Assembly (NCBI RefSeq): GCF_012489685.1
Contig: NC_080042.1
Location: 54,054,066-54,118,065, forward strand
Reading direction: 5' to 3'
DNA length: 64,000 bases
Source of the DNA: Lotus japonicus
Taxonomy: Eukaryota; Streptophyta; Magnoliopsida; Fabales; Fabaceae
Shown: positions 48,401 to 58,900 of the stretch, piece by piece
How the letters are laid out: each line of letters begins with the position of its first letter
Numbering within the stretch: position 1 is the stretch's first letter
The notes under the pieces: generated by a model
Told to the model about the DNA's origin: nothing
What the model saw: only the letters and a program-made list of their open reading frames with translations
Database searches by the model: none
Translations under genes and position numbers: made by a program

Positions 48401-49837
48401 AGTGGACTGATGGAAGAGATTAGAGAGCAACAACTGCAAGATGAGTTTCTGCTGGAGAAGAGGAACTTAGTGATTCAAGGGAAAGACCCGGAATTCAAGA
48501 TCGGAACTGATGATATCTTAAGATGCAAGGATAGAGTGTGTGTACCCAACAAACCAGAATTGAGAAGGCTATTCATGGATGAAGGACACAAGAGCAAATG
48601 GAGTATTCATCTGGGAATGACAAAGATGTATCAAGATTTGAAACTGAATTTCTGGTGGCCAGGAATGAAGAAACAAGTGGCCGAGTATGTTGCTGCATGT
48701 TTGACTTGTCAGAAGGCAAAGGTAGAGCATCAAAGACCTGCTGGTATGCTACAGAGTTTAGACGTGCCAGAGTGGAAATGGGATAGTATATCCATGGATT
48801 TTGTGGTAGCTTTGCCAAGAACACAGAAGAGATACGATTCGGTTTGGGTGATTGTAGATCGTTTGACCAAGTCAGCGCATTTTCTACCAGTGAGGACTAC
48901 CTACAATGTGGAGAAGTTGGCTGAGATTTATGTGGCGGAGATTGTGAGACTACACGGAGTTCCGACAAGTATTGTGTCTGATCGGGATCCGAAGTTTACT
49001 TCGCACTTTTGGGGAGCTCTTCATGATGCGTTAGGAACCAAGCTGAGGTTGAGTTCGGCATATCATCCACAAACTGATGGGCAAACTGAGAGAACTATTC
49101 AGCCGCTAGAGGATCTACTACGGGCTTGTGTGTTAGATAACAGAGGAAGCTAGGATGATCTTCTGCCATTGGTTGAATTTACCTACAACAATAGTTTTCA
49201 TGCGAGCATTGGGATGACACCGTATGAAGCTTTGTATGGTCGAAAGTGTAGGACACCGTTGTGTTGGTATCAAGATGGGGAGAGTTTGTTGATTGGGCCA
49301 GAAATGCTGCAACAGACGACTGAGAAGGTTAAGCAGATCCGAGAACAGATGAGAGCTTCACAGAGTAGACAGAAGAGTTATGCTGATCAGAGACGTAGAA
49401 CCCTAGAGTTTGAGGAAGGCGACCATGTGTTTCTACGAGTTACTCAGACTATGGGGGTTGGACGAGCTATTAAGTCAAGGAAGCTTACGCCAAAGTTTAT
49501 TGGGCCTTATCAAATCACTCGACGTGTTGGACCAGTTGCGTATCAGATTGCACTACCACCATTTCTTTCCAACATTCACGATGTATTTCATGTGTCGCAA
49601 TTGAGGAAGTACATTCCAGATCCGACTCATGTAATCGAGCCAGACAATGTTGAACTGAAGGATGATTTGACTTTCGAGGCACCGCCAGTGAGTATTGGGG
49701 ATAGAAGAGTGAAACAGCTGAGGGGAAAGCAGATTTCGTTGGTAAAGGAGATATGGAACAAGGATACGGGGGATGCTACATGGGAATTGGAAGACAAGAT
49801 TAAGGAACTGTACCCCGGACTTTTTGCTGAACTCTGA
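45416..49837 (+). pseudogene. Tekay gag-pol polyprotein with one internal stop
   Basis: A single frame of 1,474 codons including stops, interrupted only by TAG at codon 1246 (49151-49153). Order: Gag (about 60-230, [22 protein letters not shown]); two CCHC zinc knuckles starting at 291 ([14 protein letters not shown]) and 310 ([14 protein letters not shown]); aspartic protease DSGA at 377; reverse transcriptase with the catalytic FIDD at 697-700; RNase H (YCDAS, D846); integrase with HHCC zinc region (H1065, C near 1097/1100) and the D1128, D1189, E1225 triad. After the stop come the GPY/F module and a chromodomain-like end (VKQLRGKQISLVKEIW, ATWELED). Everything up to the integrase core could be translated; the C-terminal integrase and chromodomain would be lost, so this copy is probably not autonomous. 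Confidence 0.95.
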
Positions 49838-49862
49838 GTTTCGAGGACGAAACTTTCTTTTT

Positions 49863-49872
49863 GGAGGGGAGT
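49863..49872 (+). promoter_or_regulatory. Tekay polypurine tract
   Basis: GGAGGGGAGT two bases before the 3' LTR; primes plus-strand DNA synthesis in LTR elements. Confidence 0.85.
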
Positions 49873-50565
49873 ATTGTAAGACCTGGATTTTCAGAACAAG
49901 CTAATTTCCGACTCACGCGTAGAATCAGTGTAAGCGTGACAGGAGTTTGATATTTGAGAAAGATTAATGAAGAAGAAAGTTCAGGAATTTCTTGAGGAAT
50001 GTTGTGTAGTTGTTTTCGGAGTTAGTGCGAGTCGTCTGCACACTTGCCTTAGGGCGAGCGTGTCCAGAATAGGCTATTTCGCTCTTAAAGAAACGTTTTG
50101 AGTGAGATTTCGAACTCTTGGAAAATTTAAAGATTCTCTTTATTTTTCCATCGACCAGCGTTTCATTTCGGAACTCTGGACTATACGCACGATAGGTTTC
50201 ACTTTTCGGATGTCCGCCGACGCTAATTTCTTTGCTTCGAAACCCTAGTTTTGAGCGATGGATGAAGACTTTTTCTATTCGGGACTTCTAACAAAGATTC
50301 CGTCCGCGTTGCCAGACTTGTTTCGACATTTCCAATCTTTCTTCAGTACAAAGTTTTGTCGTTTGAGCATCACAGCAAAAAGTAGTTTTTCGGGACAGAC
50401 TAACTTACACCGCTTTTGGCGTTTTGGATATCGTTTTTCCCAAATCCTAGATATTTGTTTTGAGTTCTGGAATTCTGACGCCAGAATCTCTCTTAGAATT
50501 TCACGGTGAACGTGCTGCAAAAATCGGAATCGCGAAATTTTCATTTTCCCGCGATTTCACCCGCC

Positions 50566-50573
50566 TATAAATA
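50566..50573 (+). promoter_or_regulatory. LTR TATA box (3' LTR)
   Basis: Same TATAAATA context as in the 5' LTR. It could drive read-out transcription into the flanking Mutator-like element. Confidence 0.75.
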
Positions 50574-52249
50574 GCGCGAAAAAGCAAAATCCTTTCATTT
50601 TCTTTCCTCAAGAGCCGCGAGTTTGGGAGAGCAAGGGAGGAGAAGATTTTCGCGAAAACTTGACCAATCTTCGTGCAGTTCGTCCCTACTTCTAGGTATC
50701 GAGGTAACTATCATGATTCTTACCTCTGATTACTGTTTCTGCTGAGTTTCTGAAGTCGTTTCTGTGCTCACAGTTTTGAGCTTTTTCTAAAATTGTCCGA
50801 TTTCCTCGATTTCTTGGTTGGGTTATGTTCTCTAGGTTCCCAAGAGCCTAAAACCTCTGTCAGTAAACTCTGATTGCGATCCAGTTGACAGGGATCTGAA
50901 AAACTGATTCAAAATCCTTTTTGTCTCACATTTCGAAACTTTATTGTCGAAAAGCTATAATCTGACTTCGTGCCTTTAGGATTTGTTGTCACGGATGTCA
51001 TGAGGATCATTGCTGTCAAATTTGTTTTCAGAACTGATAACTTTGAAGTTTTGAGCCTTTATTTTGGACCAAAATGCCCCTGGATAGCCGTATTTCAACC
51101 CGATTGTCCGAAAATTGTTCTGACAGTTTCTTTGCCTTAGTTTTACCCTAAAACTACCTTGTAAACTGATTTGATCGAAGAAAAAGGGCTTCTCTCCTTA
51201 TGGCCGTGGGCTATTCCTAAAGGGGGGGAGGGGAGTTTTTCGTTTTCGTACCCGATTGTCGTATTCTGAAGCTTTAATGCTTTGTCTATCGTTTATGCAT
51301 TGTATTGCGATCGAACTAATCGATTTTGTTTGGTTTCTGCTTTGTTTTCTCCGAGGTTCAGTTGAAGGAACTTTGGAATACTCAGAGCAATTGTTTGAGG
51401 AGAACTTTGTTTGCGAAGCTGGAACAGCTCGAGGTTAGGGCAACTTACTATATATTAGCTATGAATGCATGATAGGCGTCGATCAATTCGACTTATGCTT
51501 TACTTTGATGTTGATTATGTTGATGAACTGATGTTGTGATGTTGTGCTTTGTTGGATTGTGCGTTTTGACGCGACTTCGGAGTGGAGATTCATTGATCTG
51601 GTGATCTTTGATGTTTCGGGTTGGATGAGCAACCCTAGGCAAGTTCAAACGAGGGGTTTGGGACTTAGCCATTTGTTGGGATTCGTTGGTTTACTTAGAC
51701 TTTCCCCGGGAAACTTCTTTTGGGTGGTTGGTTTTCGGAAAACCTAGAATGAATAGAATTTTGTAAACTAGAGACTTTGGGAGACTTAGACTTTGAGAAA
51801 TAAACTCATAACCTGACTAATTCAATTCGAAACGTTTTTACTAAATGAATAGTCATAGGAGAACTAAAGGGGAAAACATTTACGAAAGACGGGGAAAAGT
51901 CGACCTTTGTTGTGGGTTTGGAGAGTTATCGGAATTGGGGAAAGCCACTAAGGTGAGCTATGGTGATGATTGAAAGTCACCGAGTACTTTAGTACTCTTG
52001 GGGAGTGTTGTGGAGCCGTGTTGTATTGACCGACACCTAGTGCTCTTGTTGTTTGGGCGGTGTTGTATTGACCGACACTAGACCCTTGTGTATTCTGTGG
52101 ATGGAGTTGTGTTGTATTGACCGACACTCACTCCGAGTTGTGTTGTATTGACCGACACTAACTCATGGGTTTGTTGAGATTGGGTTGTGACCTAAACACT
52201 TTCGTGGTAAGGACGATTCGTTGTTTGGCTAACCATATTGCATCAATCG

Positions 52250-52472
52250 GGTGAATAACGGGAATGGTTCACCTGTGCATATCATGGTGAATAACGGGAA
52301 TGGTTCACCTTGCATAAATGATGAATAACGGGAATGGTTCATCATATGGTGAATAAAAGAAATGGTTCACCAAGGATGAATAACGGGAATGGTCCATCCA
52401 GGATGGATAACGGGAATGGTCCATCCATAGTGAAGAACGAGAATGCTTCACTTGTGGCGAACGGGAACGCGT
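52250..52472 (+). repeat. Hairpin repeat array with covarying arms (3' LTR)
   Basis: Matches 43624-43822 but has one extra unit, giving arms GGATGGA/TCCATCC and GTGAAG/CTTCAC as separate, perfectly paired stems. Confidence 0.85.
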
Positions 52473-52682
52473 CACAAATCCGGATTCATGATTGCATATC
52501 ACGCATACATTCATGCTGACTTGGATTGTGTGCTGGTTGTTTATTGAAGCAATGTTAGAGCCATAACATGCTAGGATTGTTTATATATATATATATCAAC
52601 ATATATCTATACCCCATATCACATGTTGAGTGTATATCTACGTATTTCTGTGAGTTGACCCTAGCGCCTTGGCTTTGTTTGT

Positions 52683-53384
52683 ATGTTTGTGTTTGGGCGG
52701 TCAGCCTGCTGCCAGATGTCGATGGCCGACTGGTTCTCGATGGTCTCTCCCTCGGGGGGGATCAGATATGAGCTGCTGGATCGGGATGCCCCCACCGCTT
52801 GGGTGATTGATGTCCCTGGTCACCGAGCGACGTATAGGGGAAGGGTCATGGAGGACCGGACGGATGAGCGAGGACGCCTGACGAGAGGAGTGCTACGGCG
52901 TATGGAGCTGAGTTTTGACTTGCCGCCCTCAGTTCATTGTGGACCAGGCACTGGACATGCACCACCTGCACCACCTCCGACTTCACTTTCTGTTGAGGAG
53001 GACCCAGAGGAGATCGAGCCTGCTGCTGCTGCTACACCTGTTGTGCCACCTCCGGCTACTGCCATCGCTTCTACCGACGTGGCGTCGTCCTCTAGGCTCG
53101 TACAGCCGAGGAGGGAGTCTGTTGTCCCATCTGCCTCACGTCTGTTATCTTTCTCTTCACCGCACGGCTACCGTGTGGACCCCTTGATGAGGGTGGTGGA
53201 GGAGGATGTTCTCACAGGAGAGGTGGATTTGGAGACCGGCTCGACTAGGGCGGTGCGCAGGACAGTGAGGAGGAAGGTTATGGACTTGGACACCGAGATG
53301 ATTACGGTGGATTCCGACTCTGACTCCGAGAGCAGTGGGGAGAGCTACTCGCCGAGCAGCGATGAGGAGGAGGAGGATTGGTGA
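52683..53384 (+). CDS. LTR-encoded 233-aa protein of unknown function (3' LTR copy)
   Basis: Second copy of the frame at 44034-44735, the same length and fully open. I see two amino-acid differences (V to L after GEVD, E to K in the RRTVRR region) and about four silent ones. As it lies downstream of the 3' LTR promoter (50566), it could in principle be transcribed independently of gag-pol. The acidic tail (DSDSDSESSGESYSPSSDEEEE) and the Pro/Ala linker are as in the first copy. Family unknown. Confidence 0.58.
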   Translation: MFVFGRSACCQMSMADWFSMVSPSGGIRYELLDRDAPTAWVIDVPGHRATYRGRVMEDRTDERGRLTRGVLRRMELSFDLPPSVHCGPGTGHAPPAPPPTSLSVEEDPEEIEPAAAATPVVPPPATAIASTDVASSSRLVQPRRESVVPSASRLLSFSSPHGYRVDPLMRVVEEDVLTGEVDLETGSTRAVRRTVRRKVMDLDTEMITVDSDSDSESSGESYSPSSDEEEEDW

Positions 53385-53865
53385 GCTGAGCTGGGAGGGT
53401 AGGTTAGGATTAGCGACATTTTTTGTGTACAGCTCTGATCGTCAGTTTCTTTTTGGGGACAGGGTAGGTTCCGATGTGTGGCTTTTTGTGTGGTTCTTTT
53501 GAGGAGGATCACAGAGAGTCTGTCGGAGTATAGGGGTCTTTCTTTCAGGCCATTTTTTGGTGCCGACTTTCTCATTGGATGACTGTATTTTGATACTTTT
53601 ACTCACAGTTCTGGTTTGTATATTTGCCTGCGGGCGTACTACTATGGAGTCACTGCGAGTTCGCGTGACATGGAGTGCAGCTAAGGCTGTACAGATGTAT
53701 ATATTGTATATCGGTTAGTTTAGTTGTTGGGTTTTGTCTTTATGTCCTTATCGCTTTGATTTAAAGGAAAGAAAACAAAAAAAAAATTACCTGTTTTCCG
53801 CGTAAAGTTTATTTTTGGTTACTAAAGTGACACCTGGAAATCGGGGTGTTACACCCGCCACAAAA

Positions 53866-55060
53866 AGCACTTCAATACCATCAAGAACATCCAATTAAAA
53901 AACTCATAAACCCATTAATTCATAATCTCACATCTTCCTTCATTAGTTTATCAACTTCTTCATCATGTCAGTGCTGCCACCGAAAACCACCACCAACTCC
54001 TCCCTCACTCCTAGCCACAAAAACCACCAGCACTATCACCCAAAAAACCAATGAACCAAAACCAGAAAAAACCGAATCGGTTTCAGTCAATTACCCCAGG
54101 TCCTTGATCTCAATCAGTTTCAATAAGTTCCAATCAATCATCAATATGGGTTTGGTTCAAATCTAGGGATTTTAGAAGAAGAAGAAGAAGAAGAAATATG
54201 GGTTTGGTTCGGATCTAGGGATTTTAGAAGAAGAAACATAGAACTACCACCACCTAGAACCACAGACCCTCCCACCCAGAACCACCGTAGCCCACCCTAA
54301 ACCCAAAACCCAACCCACCTAGAACCACTACCCATAACCACCACTGTAGCCCACTTTAAACCCAAGACTCAACCCACCTAGAACCACTGCCCATAACCAC
54401 CACTGTAGCCCACTTTAAACCCAAGACCCAACCCCAGAACACAACCCAAGATCCAGAACCACAACTTACCCGCCGAACCCACCCCAGCCTACCCCACACA
54501 ACCCAACCCTAGCCCTCACCCTAATCACAACCCTCACCCTCGCCTTCAATCGCAAGCCTAACCCCCAATCACCCACCTCACATAACCGCGATTGAAGAAG
54601 AAGATAGAAGAGGCATGATGTTGGAGAAGGTTGGAAGAAGAGGTGGGTTTTGAACTGTTGCTGGCGATACAGGGAAGAGAAGAGAAGAAAATGTGAAGAA
54701 TTGGGGGTGAGAGAAGAAGATATAAGAAAATGTGCAGATAGGAGAAGAAGATAAGATTAGGTTTAGTTTTTCTTTTAATGGTTTAGTTTAGGTGAATTTT
54801 ATTTAGCTTGTTTCTTTTCAATTAATCATTAAGTTATTTTATATATTTTTTTAAATAAAATTAAAAAGCCACATTTTTTTTACGTGGCATGTAAAAAAAA
54901 GTCACGTCAGCATCCTCTGTTAGGTTTCTAACTTCTTATTGATGGATGGGCATTCGCTACCCTCTTTGAAAAAATGAAGGGTAGAAACGTTAACAAAAAT
55001 AGAGTAGGGGCAGAATTTGCACAAACTTGAAACATCAGAGACCAAAAGTGTTTTTTAACT
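53866..55060. other. Right half of the split Mutator-like element, no gene
   Basis: Contains the second copy of the ~150-bp duplication, a CCA-rich minisatellite (54283-54435, ~59-bp units with CCACTGTAGCCCACTTTAAA), A/G-rich runs and the right inverted repeat (about 54880-55060). The 106-codon frame at 53846-54166 crosses the LTR boundary and is not a gene. Confidence 0.7.
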
Positions 55061-55284
55061 TAAAAAATGGTAGAATGGAAAGAAAGCACTTTCAGACTAC
55101 CGAACAGAGCGTCATCAGCATGTTAGGAAGACTAACAGAGACCCAACCTAAGTGGGAGTATCGGTAAATAGTTGATTATCACAAGGTAGGAAAGCTTGAA
55201 AAGTCATTTTTTTTTCCAGATCTTTATGTTGTTTTCCCTCTCAATCTCAATTCTTTTGTATGTTGTATATCATATCTATCTATC

Positions 55285-55329
<45 letters not shown>

Positions 55330-55445
55330 GACACTTGAACCTTATCATTAAATGCATTAAGCAATAAATTAATTTCTTTGCATTAAATACATTAAATAAT
55401 AAAAATAAAAACTTAAAAAAACTACTTCTACTTTATTTTTATTTT

Positions 55446-55971
55446 GGCTAAAAAGCACTTTTGCCCCTGATGTTTCAAGTTTGTGCAAAATTTGCCCCTA
55501 CTCTATTTTTGTCGATGTTTCTATCCCTCATGTTTTCAAACAGTGCACTGTCTACCTCTCCGTTAGTCATACGTTAAAAAACTAATGAAATTAGTTGATT
55601 TGATTTTTTTTTTTAATTTTTTTGGACCTACTACGTGGAAATTACAAGTGAAATTGGAAAAAGGGGTATAGGAGATTCAAACTCAAGACATGTAAGTAGC
55701 AAAACATGCATTTAACCAGTTCAGTTACACACATAATTGATATATACATCAAGCAAATTTAATTTATATCATTTCCTTGATCATCATCAACTTCATATAC
55801 TCTTCTTCATCTCTCCAATTCACTAAGGAACATCTCCTGAGAAAGCCTGACTGAGGGAAAGGTAGACAGTGCACTGTTTAAAAACATGAGGGGTAGAAAC
55901 GTCGACGAAAATAGAGTAGGATTGAATTTGCACAAACTTAAAACATGAGGGGCCAAAAATACTTTTTAACC
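55446..55971. mobile_element. Small Mutator-like element with 9-bp target duplication
   Basis: Inverted repeats of ~110 bp (left GGCTAAAAAGCACTTTTGCC; right inverse) and a perfect duplication TTTTATTTT at 55437-55445 and 55972-55980. Same family as 40746-55060. Non-coding. Confidence 0.9.
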
Positions 55972-56692
55972 TTTTATTTTTTTCGAAAATGAAAAGATGA
56001 TATATATCAAAAAGAGCAGTTTGCTGAGAACAACCTTCTCAGATTAGGGAACAAAAGATAACCACAAGAAGACTAAAACTAAAAGATAACATAGTCTTCT
56101 AGTAAGAAAAAAAAAAAAAGAAAAAGAACAAAAGATAGAAGGGGCGTGCAAACATCTTGCAGCAGCAAAAGAAACAACAGCATCAAGAAAGAAACATCAC
56201 TACTTTATTATTGATCATTATATTAATTAATAATTGTTAAAATTTTCAATTTCTCATATTTAAAATTAAATATTAATATTATTTTCATTTTAATTATTAA
56301 TCACAACTTCAGGTGAAATTTTGCATAAAAATAATAATTAAAATTGACTACATTTAGGGGAATAACCCTTCTTTTGTAACAAAAATAATAATTTTTTTCA
56401 AGAATACGACACTAATCCTTTTATATATATACATACAAATGAGACTTGAACTTTATCATTAAATGCATTAAACCATAAAAAATTATTTTGTATTAAATAA
56501 ATTAAATAATAAATGTAAAAAATAAAAAAGTACATCTACTTTATTATTTATTATATTAATTTTTAATTGTTAAATTTTTAATTTATCATATTTAAAATTA
56601 AATATAAATATTATTTTAATTTTAATTATGGATCACAACTTGAGAAGAATTTTTTAAATAATAATAATAATTAAAATTGACTATATTTGGTT

Positions 56693-57130
56693 GAGTCATG
56701 CACTGTCTATAGGGTTCTTTTGCTTTTCTTTTTTTTGGGTGCCTTTGTTGAGAAGCCCTCGCAAATCAGATTAGCTCTAGGTGGTTGAGGCATAGTTAAG
56801 TGGTTGGACTCTTTTGGGTTGATTTTGAGTCCTGCAGTGTTTTTTTAGAGAACAAAACAGAAATTTATTAAAAATAAGAAAAGGAGGTGAAGATGCAGAT
56901 TCCGATTACTTTAATCCTAGGCTCAGGAAGAACGAATGAGTCATGCAGAGTTCATAGGGTTCTTTTGCTTTTTTTTTTTGGGTGCCTTTGCTGAGCTTTA
57001 ATTTCTTTGGTTTTTCTCTTAGGGGTTGCTATTATTTCTTTGATGATTAGCCTTTTGTAGCACTAATCATCCTCTACCCATTGTATTCTTTTGAGCTTTG
57101 TTCCTAAAGCTTTCGTATATATGTCTGCCT
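56693..57130 (+). repeat. Duplicated segment and LINE-like 3' tail
   Basis: About 58 bp (GAGTCATGCA…GGGTGCCTTTG) occurs at 56693-56752 and again at 56937-56996, with ~185 bp of unrelated sequence between. The end (57085-57130, TTTTGAGCTTTGTTCC…) resembles the inverse of the LINE tail at 63812-63900. Confidence 0.5.
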
Positions 57131-57954
57131 TCTAAACAAAAACAAATTGAAAAAATTGAATTGTCAAAAACTATTCAACTACCTATATTAAATAATAATA
57201 TCTATAAACTTAAAAATTTACTTCACTTTTGCATCCATGAAAACTATTAAGAATTAAAATTAATAAATTATAAAATAATATTTATTCATAAATAATTTAG
57301 ATAAATATTTTTAAAATTAAAATTTCCATTATAAGGTATTTACTATTAACTATAATGTATATGTGTATTATGTAAAAAAGGTTCTTTAAATTTAATTTTT
57401 TTATTCATTATGTATTAGTAAAAATGACTTGAGGAAGCATTATGGAGGAAAATGATTATTACAAAACTTGAAAAAAATTTAAATTTATTAAATAATATTT
57501 TAAGCTATGAAATATAATTCAAAAAGTTGAAATTAAATTAAATTTATACCTGTCTAATCTGGAAAATTGTGGTTGTCGCTCCGCACGAATGACTTTTCCG
57601 ATATAAAGTATAATGTACAAAAATATTTTATTACAATTTATCTGATGATATTGAAAACTTATTACTTAATTCAAAATATTTAAATTAACTGTATGATTTT
57701 TCATATTATTAATTTTTTTAAATCACTTCAAAACTAATTATTAAATATTAATTAGTAAATTTAGTAATATTAATATTAATTATTTATAAAATACAATTGA
57801 AATACTTTTTTATTAAAATGTCTAAGCACAATTATTTTCTATTAAATTATTATAATTAAAAATTATTCTATTTTTTTAACCCATAATAGCATTCAGATAA
57901 TGATAAAAAAAATATTGTAAATAAACCCGTGCAACGCACGGGTGTTATATCTAG

Positions 57955-58306
57955 TAAATACCTATAACACACTCATATTACGCTTTTCAATTAAGATTCA
58001 TAACAAGATCGTTTGAAATCTATTGGAAATTCATCCTCTAGGGTTCTATTTCGATCTCTAGTTGAGTCTTAGAATTCAAATGCTCGTTTCACTTCTCATT
58101 TTCTTTCACCATAGATTTTGGTGTGTGAAGTGTATGCAAGTGCGGTGCTTGCAAAGTCTTGAGTTTTGGATTTCAAGATAAACTTTGGTGTGAGGTTTGT
58201 ATTTTTATCTCTCTCTTCCCTCCACAATTTTCAACCTAAAGGAATTTTTTAGAAAATCGGACCATCCTGTTTGACCGGATCAATAAAGATCCGGGCTGAT
58301 GACTGA
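57955..58306. other. Intergenic, no gene recognised
   Basis: Less AT-rich than its surroundings, with a few short frames but nothing identifiable. Ends with ACTGA (58302-58306), the target duplication of the solo LTR. Confidence 0.5.
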
Positions 58307-58789
58307 TGTAACACCCCGATTTCGGTGGCGTCACTTTAGTAACCAAAAATCAAATAAAGCGAAAAAGCAGGTATTTTTTTGTTTTCTTTTTAAATAAAAA
58401 GACTTGTCGAAATAAAGACTCAACCCAATCGCGATTAACTGCGACTGATATACAATAAAAGCACAGCCCTTGCTGCAACCAAAATCATCGTCACGAGTGT
58501 CCTCAAGTGACGGAAAGTAACATCAAGTAACTAAAAGTGTTGCCCAACGGCAAACAAGTGCGACCCATAGTTAGAGTCATAAGTTTTATAAATACAGTCC
58601 TCCAAGAAAGTAACTCAGCCCAAAACGGCCTCCAAAAGACTTCCTACGTCCGACAAACTCCCTGTGATCCTCATGGAAGGGAATCACACAAAAAGCTAAT
58701 AGTCGGGGACCTACCCTGCCCCAAATTAAGAAATGAAAATCAGAGCTATGACAACGAAACCCGATATACTACACCCCTAACATCGACCC

Positions 58790-58900
58790 TCATCCGATCC
58801 TGCATGAAGTCCGGGTCCACGTCGAAGGCTCAGTAGTAGTCATTTCGCTCCGGGTCTTCCCCGAAAGACGAAGCATCACGAAACAATCCGTCAACGGCAT
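58790..58900 (-). pseudogene. Shortened counterpart of the LTR-encoded frame
   Basis: From the ATG at 58898-58900 the minus strand reads 36 codons to a TGA. The first ~19 residues align without gaps with residues 13-31 of the 233-aa LTR protein (M, D-F, M, SG, R-E positions shared), preceded by the same TGYCAG. The remaining ~200 codons are absent here. It may be an internal deletion, or the longer frame may be an expansion in the other family. Confidence 0.45.

Larger units (their letters stand above)
41272..53853 (+). mobile_element. Full-length Ty3/gypsy retrotransposon, Tekay/Del type
   Basis: A 12.58 kb element with 3.9 kb LTRs (TGTAAGACC…GGTGTTACA), a 5-bp target duplication CCCGC (41267-41271 and 53854-53858), a primer binding site, one gag-pol frame and a polypurine tract. 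A chromodomain-like C-terminus after integrase and the very long LTRs point to the Tekay/Del chromovirus lineage. By eye the LTRs differ by about 30 substitutions plus a few indels, roughly 1%, so the insertion is young. Confidence 0.95.
49875..53853 (+). repeat. Tekay 3' LTR (3,979 bp)
   Basis: Nearly identical to the 5' LTR. It keeps a 28-bp segment near 51467-51494 (with GGCGTCGATCAATTCGACTT) that the 5' LTR lacks, and one more hairpin unit. Ends GGTGTTACA, then the CCCGC target copy. Confidence 0.95.
41119..54012 (+). repeat. ~150-bp direct duplication separated by the Tekay insertion
   Basis: 41119-41271 and 53866-54012 are near-identical (CTTCAATACCATCAA…CTCCCTCACTCC). Removing the retrotransposon and one target copy puts them next to each other, so the host Mutator-like element already held this tandem duplication. 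Confidence 0.8.
40746..55060. mobile_element. Mutator-like element split by the Tekay retrotransposon
   Basis: The left end (40746-41271) begins GGCTAAAAATCACTTTTGCC, and the right end (53859-55060) closes with its imperfect inverse. Together they are ~1.73 kb without the retrotransposon. The same family occurs complete at 55446-55971 with a clear 9-bp duplication. Flanks here (AAAAAAAAG / TAAAAAATG) match only partly. No transposase is seen. Confidence 0.78.
55275..57954 (+). mobile_element. Probable Helitron with nested elements
   Basis: 3' end: hairpin CCCGTGCAACGCACGGG (57926-57942) and CTAG at 57951-57954 followed by T, clearly Helitron. The 5' end is proposed at TCTATCTATCTTC (55275) after an A, by analogy with the TCTATC starts at 20382 and 63560. 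It contains no helicase. A stretch after the (TA)n run at 55290-55322 recurs at about 56425-56550. Confidence 0.5.

Noticed and set aside
45597..48824. Antisense open frames across gag-pol
   Set aside because: Shadow frames of the coding strand with no recognisable domains.
54290..54560. Telomere-like CCCTAAACCC motifs
   Set aside because: Single motifs in a CCA-rich minisatellite within a transposon; no uninterrupted telomere array.
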